Source of the DNA: Micromonospora sp. Llam0
GTDB taxonomy: Bacteria > Actinomycetota > Actinomycetes > Mycobacteriales > Micromonosporaceae
Assembly (NCBI RefSeq): GCF_003751085.1
Contig: NZ_RJJY01000001.1
Location: 1,054,001 to 1,118,000, forward strand
Reading direction: 5' to 3'
Length of the DNA stretch: 64,000 nt
This document shows, piece by piece, positions 42,854 to 51,331 of the stretch. The notes beneath the pieces were generated by a model, which saw only the letters and a program-made list of their open reading frames with translations, ran no database searches and was not told where the DNA came from. The first letter of the stretch is position 1. Each line of letters begins with the position of its first letter. The translations under genes were made by a program, and so were the position numbers.

Positions 42854-44254
42854 GTGGAGGTGAGGGCGATCGCCAAGACCTTCGCCGGTGCCAGACTGCG
42901 TCGGATGCGTGAGGACCGGGGAATCAGTCAGACCGAGTTGGCCCGACAACTCAACATATCCGCGAGCTATCTCAACCAGATCGAACACGATTCCCGGCCA
43001 CTGACCGTCGCGGTGCTGATGCGGATCACCGAGGTCTTCGGCGTCGACCCGACCAGCTTCGCCCCGCACGACACCCCACGACTTGTCGCCGGGCTGCGCG
43101 AGGCGCTCGGCTCCCGCGCCGGCATCGGCGACCTGACCGAGTTCGCCTCCCGGCTGCCCGAGGTGGCCGAGGCCGTGCTCGACCTGCACCGCCGCTACCA
43201 GCAGGCCGACGAGCAGCTCTCCGAACTGGTCGGCGACCGGGAGCGGATCGGCCACAGCCCGCACGACCAGGTCACCGAGTTCTTCTACCGGCGGCAGAAC
43301 TACGTCCCTGCGGTCGACGAAGCCGCCGAGCGGCTGTCCGACCAGATCGGCATCCGCCGGGGCGAGGCGCGGGCGGCGCTGCAGGACCGGCTGGCGCAGC
43401 GGCACGGCGTACGGATCTCCCGCGACGACGCCGACTCCCTCGGCGGCGAGCTGCACCGCTACCGGCCGCAGACCCGCACCCTGCACCTGTCCACCTCGCT
43501 GCGACCCGGGCAGGAGGCGATCCGGATGGCGGCGCAGATCGCCCTGCTGGAGTACGCCGATGTGATCGACGAGATCATCGAGGAGGAAGGGTTCGACGAC
43601 GTGCAGACCCAGATCCTCACCCGGGTCGGCCTGGCGAACTACTTCGCCGCCGCGCTGATCCTGCCGTACGAGCGGTTCCTCGACGCCGCCGAGACCCGCC
43701 GCTACGACATCGACCTGCTCACCGAGCACTTCGCGATGGGCTGGGAGACGGTCTGCCACCGGTTGAGTACCCTGCAGCGGCCCCGCTCGCGCGGGGTGCC
43801 GTTCTCGTTCGTCCGGGTCGACCGGGCCGGCAACATGTCCAAGCGCCAGTCCGCGACCGGGTTCCCGTTCTCCCGTACCGGCGGCACCTGCCCGCTGTGG
43901 AACGTCTACGAGGCGTTCGGCTCGCCGGGCCGGGTGGTCACCCAGATCGCCGCGATGCCGGACGGCCAGCGCTACCTGTGGATCGCCCGGACCGTCATCC
44001 GCCACCACGGCGGTTACGGCCAGCCCGGCAAGGTGTACGCGATCGGCCTGGGCTGCGAGACCCGCCACGCCGGTCGGCTGGTCTACTCGGCCGGGATGGA
44101 CCTGCAGGCCGCCGACGCCGCCACCCCGATCGGCCCCGGCTGCAAGACCTGCGAACGGATGACCTGCCCGCAGCGGGCCGCGCCGCCGATCAGCCGCCGG
44201 CTCGACGTCGACGAGAACCGCAGCACCTTCATCCCGTACCCGCTGCGGGACTGA
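42854..44254 (+). CDS. ramB: RamB-type regulator of acetate/glyoxylate metabolism
   Basis: 466 residues. N-terminal XRE helix-turn-helix (ARLRRMREDRGISQTELARQ; SASYLNQIEHDSRPLT), an IrrE/DUF2083-like middle region, and a C-terminal Cys cluster (GLGCETRHA; GPGCKTCERMTCPQRA) that may bind a metal or Fe-S centre. Length and order match RamB, which controls aceA and aceB in Corynebacterium and Mycobacterium. Its divergent position next to aceA supports this. GTG start with GGGGACGAGC before it. Confidence 0.88.
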   Translation: MEVRAIAKTFAGARLRRMREDRGISQTELARQLNISASYLNQIEHDSRPLTVAVLMRITEVFGVDPTSFAPHDTPRLVAGLREALGSRAGIGDLTEFASRLPEVAEAVLDLHRRYQQADEQLSELVGDRERIGHSPHDQVTEFFYRRQNYVPAVDEAAERLSDQIGIRRGEARAALQDRLAQRHGVRISRDDADSLGGELHRYRPQTRTLHLSTSLRPGQEAIRMAAQIALLEYADVIDEIIEEEGFDDVQTQILTRVGLANYFAAALILPYERFLDAAETRRYDIDLLTEHFAMGWETVCHRLSTLQRPRSRGVPFSFVRVDRAGNMSKRQSATGFPFSRTGGTCPLWNVYEAFGSPGRVVTQIAAMPDGQRYLWIARTVIRHHGGYGQPGKVYAIGLGCETRHAGRLVYSAGMDLQAADAATPIGPGCKTCERMTCPQRAAPPISRRLDVDENRSTFIPYPLRD

Positions 44255-44768
44255 CCCGTACCGCTCCGTGGAACCGGGCGGCGGTGCCGTCGGCCGGTCC
44301 CGCAGCGGACACGGCGCAGATTCAGGAGACCCCGACCCGCTGCCACTGCTGGTTGCCGCCGGTGCCACAGGTGTACTGGATCACCCGGGCGCTGTCGGCG
44401 GTGGAGTACCCGGCGACGTCGAGACACTTGCCGCTGTGCCGGGCCCGTAGCGTCTCGTAGGCGTACCCGCCGCCGACACCGACGACCTGCCCGGTCGCGG
44501 TGTCGATGCTGACCTGCGGATGCCAGCTCATGCTCAGCGACGTATTCGACGGAAAGGTCAGCGGCAGCCAGACGTAGCGGGACTCGTTGACCCGCCCATC
44601 CCAGGCGCTGGCCCAGCGGTCGCCGAGGTACAGGTACGAGGTGGTGGCGGTGCTCTGCACCGGCAGTACGTAGGCCGGCTGGGAGCCGTAGGTGATGCTG
44701 TCGCCGAACGTGGTCGGCGCGGTCCAGGTGCCGGTGATGCTACGGAATGCGGGCCAGTGCTCCGGCCT

Positions 44769-45239
44769 TCAGGCCGGGGGTGAAGGCCCGCGCTGGGAGG
44801 GCCGCCAGGCCCGAGCAGTGCCTTGACCGGGACGGTTCTGCTGCTCGATGTACTGCTTGATGACGCTCAAGGGTGCGCCGCCGACAGACCCGGCGAAGTA
44901 CGAGCCGGACCAGAGTTTGTTGGCCCGGTAGTAGTGGCGCACCAGGTCGGGGAACTCCTGCCGGAGGCGGCGCGAGGAGACCCCTTTGAGGCTGTTGACC
45001 AGCCTGGCCACGGCGACCTTGGGCGGGAAGTTGACCAGCAGGTGGACGTGGTTGTTCTCGCCGTTGAACTCGACCAGTTCGGCCTCGAAGTCGGCGCACA
45101 CGTCTCGCATGATCGCCTCCATCCGGGTCAGGTGCCGGTCGGCGAACACGTTGTGCCGGAACTTCGTCACGAAAACCAAGTGGACATGCATCGCGAAAGT
45201 GCAGTGCCTGCCGGTGCGGACGCCTTGAAGTTCGACCAT
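44769..45239 (-). CDS. tnpA: IS200/IS605 Y1 transposase TnpA
   Basis: 156 residues, single-strand transposase. The HUH motif is NHVHLLV (His64, His66) and the catalytic Tyr130 is in VIKQYIEQQ. Both are intact, so it could be active. It overlaps the left-end hairpin only at its last codons and is divergent from tnpB, 16 bases away. Confidence 0.93.
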   Translation of the reverse strand: MVELQGVRTGRHCTFAMHVHLVFVTKFRHNVFADRHLTRMEAIMRDVCADFEAELVEFNGENNHVHLLVNFPPKVAVARLVNSLKGVSSRRLRQEFPDLVRHYYRANKLWSGSYFAGSVGGAPLSVIKQYIEQQNRPGQGTARAWRPSQRGPSPPA

Positions 45240-45258
45240 AAACCAACATGATACAGTG

Positions 45259-46584
45259 ATGGCCGTGCAGCTCCGTTACAACTACCGGATCACCCCGGAC
45301 GCCGCCCAGCGCACCGCGCTGGCGCAGGCGTTCGGGTGTGCCCGGGTGGTTTTCAACGACGGACTCAGGCTGCGTCAGCAGGCCCGCGAGGCGGGCGAGA
45401 AGTACATCTCCGACGGCGACCTGTCGAAGTTGGTCATCACAGCGGCCAAGGCCAGCGAGGACCGGGCCTGGCTGGGTGAGGTGTCGGCCGTGGTGTTGCA
45501 GCAGGCCCTCGCCGATCTGAACACCGCGTACCGCAACTTGTTCAACTCGCTGTCCGGCAAACGCCGGGGCCGCAAGGTGGCCCCGCCCCGGTACCGGTCC
45601 CGTAAGGACAACCGGCAGGCGATCCGGTTCACGGAGAACTCCCGGTTCAAGGTCTGTGACAACGGCCGCCTGCGGCTGCCGAGGATCGGCGACGTTCCGG
45701 TGCGCTGGTCGCGCGGCCTGCCGTCGGATCCCACCTCGGTCACCGTGATCAAGGACACAGCGGGCCGGTACTTCGCCTCGTTCGTCGTGCGGATCGGCGA
45801 GGACGAGACGCTGCCGCCGGTCGACTCCGAGATCGGCATCGATCTGGGCCTGACCCACTTCGCGGTCATGTCCGACGGCACGAAGGTGACCGCACCGAAG
45901 TTCCTGCGCCGCGCGGCCCGCAAGCTCAAGCGGTTGCAGCAGGCACTCTCACGCAAGCAGAGGGGCAGCAACCGCCGCAAGAAGGCCGTGATCGAGGTGG
46001 CCCGCGCTCACGCGCGGGTAGCCGACACCCGGCGGGACTGGCAGCACAAGCTGTCCACGGCGATCATCCGCGAGAACCAAGCGGTGTACGTCGAGGACCT
46101 GTGCGTTGTTGGTCTCGGCCGGACTCGGCTGGCGAAGTCCGTGCACGATGCGGGCTGGGCCGCCTTCACCGGCATGCTGGAGTACAAGGCGGAGCGGTAC
46201 GGGCGCGCGTTCGCCCGGGTGGACCGGTGGCTCCCGTCCACCCGGATGTGCTGCGACTGCGGCCGGATCAACGAGAAGATCGCGTTGAACGTCCGGGAGT
46301 GGGACTGCCCGTGCGGCAGTCACCACGACCGGGACATCAACGCCGCCATCAACATCAAGGCCGCCGGACAGGCGGACTTCAACGACCGTCGAGCGCACGT
46401 AAGACCGGGACTTGTCCCGGCGGTGCGCAGTGAAGCGGTAACCCACCCGGACGCTGCGTGTTCCACGCGCAGCGTGGAGGGAATCTCCGTCCTTCAGTTT
46501 AGGGCGGAGAGGATGTCAACGGCGGTGGCGTACCGGGCCTGGTTGGGCTGCCAGCCGGTGGCACCGGAGGTGACCAGGAAGTAG
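45259..46584 (+). CDS. tnpB: RNA-guided nuclease TnpB
   Basis: 441 residues. The N-terminal domain begins VQLRYNYRITPDAAQRTALA. The RuvC-like triad is complete: Asp195 (GIDLGLTHFA), Glu279 (YVEDLCV), Asp359 (DRDINAA). A zinc ribbon is present (MCCDCGR; WDCPCGS). It should cut DNA guided by RNA made from its own 3' end. The frame passes NIKAAG, where the nuclease core ends, and runs through the right end of the element into the GH43 flank before stopping at 46584. A GTG three bases earlier (45256) is an alternative start. No good ribosome site is seen. Confidence 0.92.
   Translation: MAVQLRYNYRITPDAAQRTALAQAFGCARVVFNDGLRLRQQAREAGEKYISDGDLSKLVITAAKASEDRAWLGEVSAVVLQQALADLNTAYRNLFNSLSGKRRGRKVAPPRYRSRKDNRQAIRFTENSRFKVCDNGRLRLPRIGDVPVRWSRGLPSDPTSVTVIKDTAGRYFASFVVRIGEDETLPPVDSEIGIDLGLTHFAVMSDGTKVTAPKFLRRAARKLKRLQQALSRKQRGSNRRKKAVIEVARAHARVADTRRDWQHKLSTAIIRENQAVYVEDLCVVGLGRTRLAKSVHDAGWAAFTGMLEYKAERYGRAFARVDRWLPSTRMCCDCGRINEKIALNVREWDCPCGSHHDRDINAAINIKAAGQADFNDRRAHVRPGLVPAVRSEAVTHPDAACSTRSVEGISVLQFRAERMSTAVAYRAWLGCQPVAPEVTRK
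46380..46519 (+). ncRNA. Probable omega RNA (TnpB guide scaffold)
   Basis: By analogy with known IS605 elements, the guide RNA spans the tnpB 3' end and the right end, with the guide taken from the adjoining flank (here GGCGGTGGCGTACC and on). Visible hairpins: CCACGCGCAGCGTGG (near 46462-46478 region, GTTCCACGCGCAGCGTGGAG) and 46484-46508. The 5' limit is a guess. Confidence 0.4.
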
Positions 46585-47371
46585 ACCCCGTTGCGTTTGA
46601 ACATGGCCGGCGCCTCCCGGTAGTTGCCGGGCCACAGGGTCTGCACCAGGGCGGCGACGCCGGTGTAGTCGGGGGTGAGACGGTAGATGTTCAGGTCCGC
46701 GTTGACCCGGGGCGAGGAGATCAGGTACGCGGTGCCGTCGTCGTGTCCCGCGAGTCGTAGCCGAGCGGCCGGAAACTGCCCAGGTACGTGTAGTTGCCGT
46801 CGACGGTGTCGGAGGTGGCCACCGCCACCCGGGCCTGGCCGTAGTCGACGCCGTTCTCCCAGTGCATCCAGAGCACGTACTTGCCGGTGGTCGCGTTGTA
46901 GAGGATCTTGGGGCGTTCGATGTTGGCGACGGTGAGCTCCGGGCTGCTGGACTGGCGCAGCACGTGGTTGCGCAACTCCCAGGTGCGCAGGTCGGTTGAC
47001 CGGTAGACGGAGACGTACCGGAAGGTGTGGTCGTCGTGGCGGTTCTCACCGAACCAGTAGTAGTACCCGCCCACCTTGATCATGCCGCCGCCGTGGGCGT
47101 GCACGCCGGCGCCGGTGGTGTCGGTGAACTGGGTGCCGTTGGCGACGGTGACCGGCGCGGCGGCGGCCGGCGGAGTGGCCAGCGTGAGCGCGGCGACCAG
47201 CATGAGCGGGACGGACAGGGCGGCGCAGGCGGTGCGGACCAGGCGCCGTCGGCGGGGGTGTCCTCCGGGGCGGGGTGCGGCAGGCATCAGCTGCCTCCTT
47301 CGGGGTGGCCGGGTGTGGCGTCGCGGACGTACGGCACCACATGTGTCGACCCAGACTAGGCCTAAAAGCGA

Positions 47372-47388
47372 CATTGATCGATGCAATG
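47372..47388. promoter_or_regulatory. ATCGAT-centred motif upstream of the GH43 gene
   Basis: CATTGATCGATGCAATG has inverted arms CATTG/CAATG around a 7-base centre. It shares the ATCGAT core with the site upstream of the CE1-CBM2 esterase and sits 85 bases before the GH43 start, suggesting a common sugar-responsive repressor. Confidence 0.35.
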
Positions 47389-47491
47389 GGTTGCCGGTCA
47401 CCTGTGGATCGTCGTACGGCCGCCGGCCGCAGACACTCTATCCTCGACACTTGACTCTCGACCTCGACCTCGACCCTGACAGGAGCACCTG

Positions 47492-48094
47492 GTGTCCGAA
47501 TTCTCGAAGACCGCGACCACGGCCGAGCCGCTGCACCCGCTACTCGCCGACCGGTGGAGCCCCCGCGCCTTCGACCCGGACCATCGGCTCACCGACCGGC
47601 AGCTGACCGCGCTGCTGGAAGCCGCCCGCTGGGCGCCCAGCTGCGGAAACAGCCAACCCTGGCGGTTCGGCGTGGTCCGCCGTGGCGACGCCGCCCACGC
47701 CGGCCTGCTCGACGCGCTCGACCCGGGAAACCGGGTCTGGGCGCACGCCGCCGCCGCGCTGATCGTGGTGGCCGCGCAGTCCGTCGCCGACAACGGCGGG
47801 ACCCGCCCGTGGGCCGCCTACGACACCGGACAAGCGGTCGCCCACCTGTCGATCCAGGCCCAGCACGAAGGGCTCGCCGTGCACCAGCTCGGCGGCTTCG
47901 ACGCCGAACGGGTCGCCGCGCTGCTGCCCACGGCGGCGCTCACCCCGCTGGTCGTCGTCGCGGTCGGCCGCCGGGCGGCGACCATCGAACTCGACGAGCC
48001 GCTCGCCGCGAGAGAACGCGCCGCCCGGCACCGGCTGCCCGTCGCCGACCTGCTGCTGCCGGTACGCCCGGCGTCGGTGCCCGACCCGGCGTAG
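47492..48094 (+). CDS. Nitroreductase-family flavoprotein
   Basis: 200 residues, FMN-dependent. WSPRAFDPDH, LTALLEAARWAPSCGNSQPWRFG (FMN phosphate site) and AVAHLSIQAQHEGLAVHQLGG mark the family. It uses NAD(P)H to reduce nitro compounds, quinones or similar. AGGAG precedes the GTG by seven bases. Monocistronic as far as can be seen. Confidence 0.9.
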   Translation: MSEFSKTATTAEPLHPLLADRWSPRAFDPDHRLTDRQLTALLEAARWAPSCGNSQPWRFGVVRRGDAAHAGLLDALDPGNRVWAHAAAALIVVAAQSVADNGGTRPWAAYDTGQAVAHLSIQAQHEGLAVHQLGGFDAERVAALLPTAALTPLVVVAVGRRAATIELDEPLAARERAARHRLPVADLLLPVRPASVPDPA

Positions 48095-48190
48095 CGTCAC
48101 CCTGGTTGACCTGGGTGGCTAGCATTTCGCGGGACCGGTGCGCCGAGCTGGCCGAGCCGGGCGCCGACGGAGATCTGCGGAAGGGGAACC

Positions 48191-49834
48191 GTGTCACGGG
48201 TCCAACAAGGTATACGCAACGCCGCCAATGCGATAGCCGAAGGTAACGATCCTCGCCAGATGGCCATGGCCGAGCTGCGCCGCCGTGGCGGTGCCGTGAC
48301 CGGTGGGTCCGGTGGGGCCGGCGGGGGTCAGCCGGCCGGGGACGGGATGGATCCGGTCGACTTCCCGGCGGCCCGCGACCTCGGCGGCAGCATCGACACC
48401 GTGATGGAGCAGCGCCGGGTGCCGCTGGACGACGCGGGCGAGGTGCTCAACCGCAGCGAGCAGCGGCGCGGCGAGGGCGGGGCGGCGCACGTCATCTGCC
48501 CGATGGTGATTCCGCGCGGTCGTTCGCTGATCACCATGCTGCCGGTGTCGCTGCTGCTGGTGCTCGGCGTGCTCGGCTCCGCGGTCGTCTCGGTCGCCGG
48601 CGGCAACCTGTTGCTCAACCCGCTGTTCGGCATCCACTACTGGGTGCTGTCGCTGTTCGCCGTCGGTTTCGTCTGGTGGCGCCAGGGCATGGTGATGGTG
48701 CCGGACGGCTGCGCCGCGCTGATCACCCGGTTCGGCAAACTGGAGCAGGTCGTCGGCCCCGGCCGGGTGATCCTGCTGAACCCGTGGAAGCGGGTGTCGT
48801 ACATCGTCAACACCACCCGCGAATACCCGTTCAACGCACCGGTGCGCGAGGCCCCGACCAAGGGCGGCGTGAAGGCGTCCATCGACCTGTTCATCCAGTT
48901 CCGGATCAGTGACCCGGTGGAGTTCGTCTACACCCTCGGCGCGGTCCGCGGCTTCGAGGAGAAGCTCAGCAACGCGGTCAGCGAAACCATCCGTAGCCTG
49001 ATCTACGAACAGCAGGCCGCCGACATCTACAACATGGTCGGCGAGGACACCGGCCGCCTGCTGGAGCAGCTCAACCAGCAGTTCCTCCCGGCGGTCGAGC
49101 TGACCAACGCCAACATCACCCACGCCGAGCCGTCCGACCGGGAGTACCGGATGGACCTCGCCGCACCCGAGATGGTGCGGGTCGCCAAGGACGCCTACAC
49201 CCACCAGTACGCGCTGCAGCTGCGCAAGGAGCAGGACGAGGGCGACCTGACCAAGGAGCTGGCCACCCTGCACGAGACCCTGTCCGGCATCCAGGCCGAG
49301 ATCGCCCAGTACCAGGCGCAGATGGACACCGCGGTGGAGCGGGAGACCAACCGCGCCGAGGCGCTGGCCCGCCAGCGGTACGTGCAGGCCGAGTCCGAGG
49401 CACGGGCCAACGCCGCCCTGCTGGAGGCGCAGGCCCTGGACATCCGGGCAGTCACCGCCGCCGAGGCGCCGGAGATCCTCGACTACCGCTACCAGCGGGA
49501 AGTGCTGGACACCCTGGAGGAGGTCGCCGACCACCTGCCCCGGCTGGTGCGCATCGGCGGCTCCAGCGACCCGGACGGCTCCGTCGGGGTGGACCTGCTG
49601 CAGTTGGCCCGCGAACTGGTCGGCGAGCGGGGCGCCGAACTGTTCAGCGAGACCGACATGGCCACGATGCGTACCCGGCTGACCGAGGTCGCCGCCCGGA
49701 TCGCCGAACGAGAGCCGGAGATCGCCGCGCTGCGCGCGGCCGATCAGCCGACCGTTCCGGGCACCGACGCCGGCGTTTCCCTGGTCCCCGGTGCCCCGGA
49801 GCCGACCGACGACGAGACGGAGGCACAGCGGTGA
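48191..49834 (+). CDS. SPFH/band-7 domain membrane protein (first of a pair)
   Basis: 547 residues. The N-terminus is Gly-rich and soluble; two close hydrophobic segments lie near 115-160 (LPVSLLLVLGVLGSAVVSVA; YWVLSLFAVGFVWW). The SPFH domain follows (GCAALITRFGKLEQVVGPG; TREYPFNAPVREAPTKGG; AVSETIRSLIYEQQA), then a long Ala/Glu-rich coiled coil (ERETNRAEALARQRYVQAES). Such proteins build ring-like cages that organise membranes. GAAGGGG supports the GTG. Its stop lies within the start of the second SPFH gene. Confidence 0.88.
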   Translation: MSRVQQGIRNAANAIAEGNDPRQMAMAELRRRGGAVTGGSGGAGGGQPAGDGMDPVDFPAARDLGGSIDTVMEQRRVPLDDAGEVLNRSEQRRGEGGAAHVICPMVIPRGRSLITMLPVSLLLVLGVLGSAVVSVAGGNLLLNPLFGIHYWVLSLFAVGFVWWRQGMVMVPDGCAALITRFGKLEQVVGPGRVILLNPWKRVSYIVNTTREYPFNAPVREAPTKGGVKASIDLFIQFRISDPVEFVYTLGAVRGFEEKLSNAVSETIRSLIYEQQAADIYNMVGEDTGRLLEQLNQQFLPAVELTNANITHAEPSDREYRMDLAAPEMVRVAKDAYTHQYALQLRKEQDEGDLTKELATLHETLSGIQAEIAQYQAQMDTAVERETNRAEALARQRYVQAESEARANAALLEAQALDIRAVTAAEAPEILDYRYQREVLDTLEEVADHLPRLVRIGGSSDPDGSVGVDLLQLARELVGERGAELFSETDMATMRTRLTEVAARIAEREPEIAALRAADQPTVPGTDAGVSLVPGAPEPTDDETEAQR

Positions 49835-51135
49835 TGAGCAAACTCAGTGGTGGCAGGTCGGTCATCTCCGAGGCGGTGGCACCGTGGAGCGAGCTCGCCC
49901 AGCTGCTGCGCGGCGGTGACGCGGGCAGCCTCGTGCCGGTGGTGATTCCCAAGCACCGGCGACGGCTGGGGTGGATGGTGCCGCTCTGGCTCGGCCTGCT
50001 CGCCCTGCTGTCCGGCGTGATGTTCACCCTGAACGGGGCCGACGGGCTGGTCGGTGCCGCGTACGGTGCCATCGCCACCGCCAGCTACCTCGCCGGCGTG
50101 GTGCTGCTGCTGCTCGGCGCGCTCTGGTGGTGGCGGTCCTCCATCGTGGAGATCGAACAGGGCACCCACGGGGTGCTGACCCGCTACGGGGCGGTCGTGC
50201 GCACCCTGGAACCGGGCCGGCACTACCTGTGGCATCCGTGGTCGCGGGTCGACTTCGTCGTCGACGTGGCCACCGAGATCCCGTACTCGGCGCCGGTGAT
50301 GGCCTGCCCGACCCGGGAGAACGTGCCGTTGCGCTCGATCGAGTTCTTCATGAAGCTGCGGATCACCGACGCGGTGCTGTTCGTCCGGGCCATCGGCGCC
50401 GGCAACTTCGACCTGGTGCTGTCCAGCGCCGTGCAGGACGCCATCCGGCAGCGGGCCCGCCAGGTGCAGACCGAACGGGCGTACGACCTGCGTGGCTCCG
50501 ACGTCGCCGACATGCAGGAACTGCTCAACCGGCAGCTGTCCCGCTACGGCGTGCGGATCACCGGCTGCAACATCCCCGACGTGCAGTTGCCCACCCAGTA
50601 CCAGCAGCACCTGGCCACCCGGGAGCGGGTCGCCAAGGAGCACGCCGCGTACGAGCAGGAGTGGGGGCTGACCCGCAAACGGCGCATCGACAGCCTGCAG
50701 ATGGACATCGAGCGGGCCAAGAAGGTGCGCGACGCCCGGTTCGTCGAGGTCAAGGCGGCTCTGAACAAGGCCCGTGAGCAGGTCGCGCAGCTGCTGGAGG
50801 AGCAGGAGACCAACGCGCAGCGGGTCCGGTTCGAGATCGAGACCCGGGGTCGCAGCGGGCTGATCGCCGCCGAGAACGAGGCCAAGGCGCAACGCCGGCT
50901 GGCCCAGGCGTACCGGGACAACCGGGCGGTGCTGCAGTACGAGCTGGCGCTGCGCCGGCTGGAGGTGGGTGCCGCGCTCGCCGGCAAGGCCCCGCAGCCG
51001 GTGGTGGTCCGCACCGACGGCACCGGCGGCGCGGACACCTCGGCACTGTCCACCCTGCTCACCGCGCAGTTGCTGCCGCGTACCGTGGCGCTGCCGTCCC
51101 GCGGTGCCGCCGCGAGCGGGGACGACGCCGACTGA
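49834..51135 (+). CDS. SPFH/band-7 domain membrane protein (second of a pair)
   Basis: 433 residues. Two transmembrane segments (about 50-95: MVPLWLGLLALLSGVMF and ASYLAGVVLLLLGALWWW) precede the SPFH domain (HGVLTRYGAVVRTLEPGRHY; MACPTRENVPLRSIEFF) and a coiled coil (ALNKAREQVAQLLEEQ). It is a diverged paralogue of the preceding protein and is translationally coupled to it; the two probably co-assemble. GGAGG at 49819-49823 serves either the ATG at 49834 or the GTG at 49831. Confidence 0.88.
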   Translation: MSKLSGGRSVISEAVAPWSELAQLLRGGDAGSLVPVVIPKHRRRLGWMVPLWLGLLALLSGVMFTLNGADGLVGAAYGAIATASYLAGVVLLLLGALWWWRSSIVEIEQGTHGVLTRYGAVVRTLEPGRHYLWHPWSRVDFVVDVATEIPYSAPVMACPTRENVPLRSIEFFMKLRITDAVLFVRAIGAGNFDLVLSSAVQDAIRQRARQVQTERAYDLRGSDVADMQELLNRQLSRYGVRITGCNIPDVQLPTQYQQHLATRERVAKEHAAYEQEWGLTRKRRIDSLQMDIERAKKVRDARFVEVKAALNKAREQVAQLLEEQETNAQRVRFEIETRGRSGLIAAENEAKAQRRLAQAYRDNRAVLQYELALRRLEVGAALAGKAPQPVVVRTDGTGGADTSALSTLLTAQLLPRTVALPSRGAAASGDDAD

Positions 51136-51155
51136 CAGACCCGACCAAGGTCCGA

Positions 51156-51198
51156 CCCCGGTCCGGGTACGGTGCATTCACCGCAGACCGGACCGGGG
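51156..51198. terminator. Compound hairpin after the SPFH operon
   Basis: CCCCGGTCC pairs with GGACCGGGG; nested inside is CGGTG-CATT-CACCG. It follows the second SPFH stop by 20 bases. Confidence 0.55.
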
Positions 51199-51331
51199 AG
51201 GCTGGTCGGCGACGAACCGGACGTAACCAGCCAGGTGTGACGACCACCGACGTCTGGGCAGGTCACCGCCGGGGTGGCAGGTGTGATCGGCGTCCTTGGT
51301 GCCGATGATCACCGGTGGCTAGCGTGGCCGG

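Larger units (their letters stand above)
44744..46519. mobile_element. IS200/IS605 element with divergent tnpA and tnpB
   Basis: About 1.78 kb. The left end carries the hairpin CCGGCCTTCAGGCCGG (44762-44777), the right end CTCCGTCCTTCAG-TTTAGGGCGGAG (46484-46508), followed by ATGTCAA. Boundaries come from joining the two GH43 halves: taking out 44744-46519 gives YATA-G-SITG in frame. The left flank is then GCTAC, a plausible target motif. The ends are good to one or two bases. Confidence 0.85.
44322..47287 (-). pseudogene. Secreted GH43 (exo-1,3-beta-galactanase type) with CBM13, broken by frameshift and IS insertion
   Basis: The 5' part (from ATG 47287, after GAAGGAGGCAG) has a signal peptide (LSVPLMLVAALTLATPPAAAA) and the GH43 start (AGVHAHGGGMIKVGGYYYWF, then SPELTVANIERPKILYN). 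At about 46745 a small deletion shifts the frame: it reads SRDTTTAPRT and stops, while DDGTAYLISSPRVNADLNIY continues in another frame. The gene is then interrupted at 46519/46520 by an IS200/IS605 element and resumes at 44743 as SITGTWTAPTTFGDSITYG, ending in a ricin-type CBM13 (GKCLDVAGYS; GNQQWQRVGVS). The intact enzyme would attack arabinogalactan. Confidence 0.85.

Noticed and set aside
46516..47049. 177-codon minus-strand frame across the GH43 region
   Set aside because: Thr/Ser/Arg-rich shadow; the GH43 residues lie in the other two frames.
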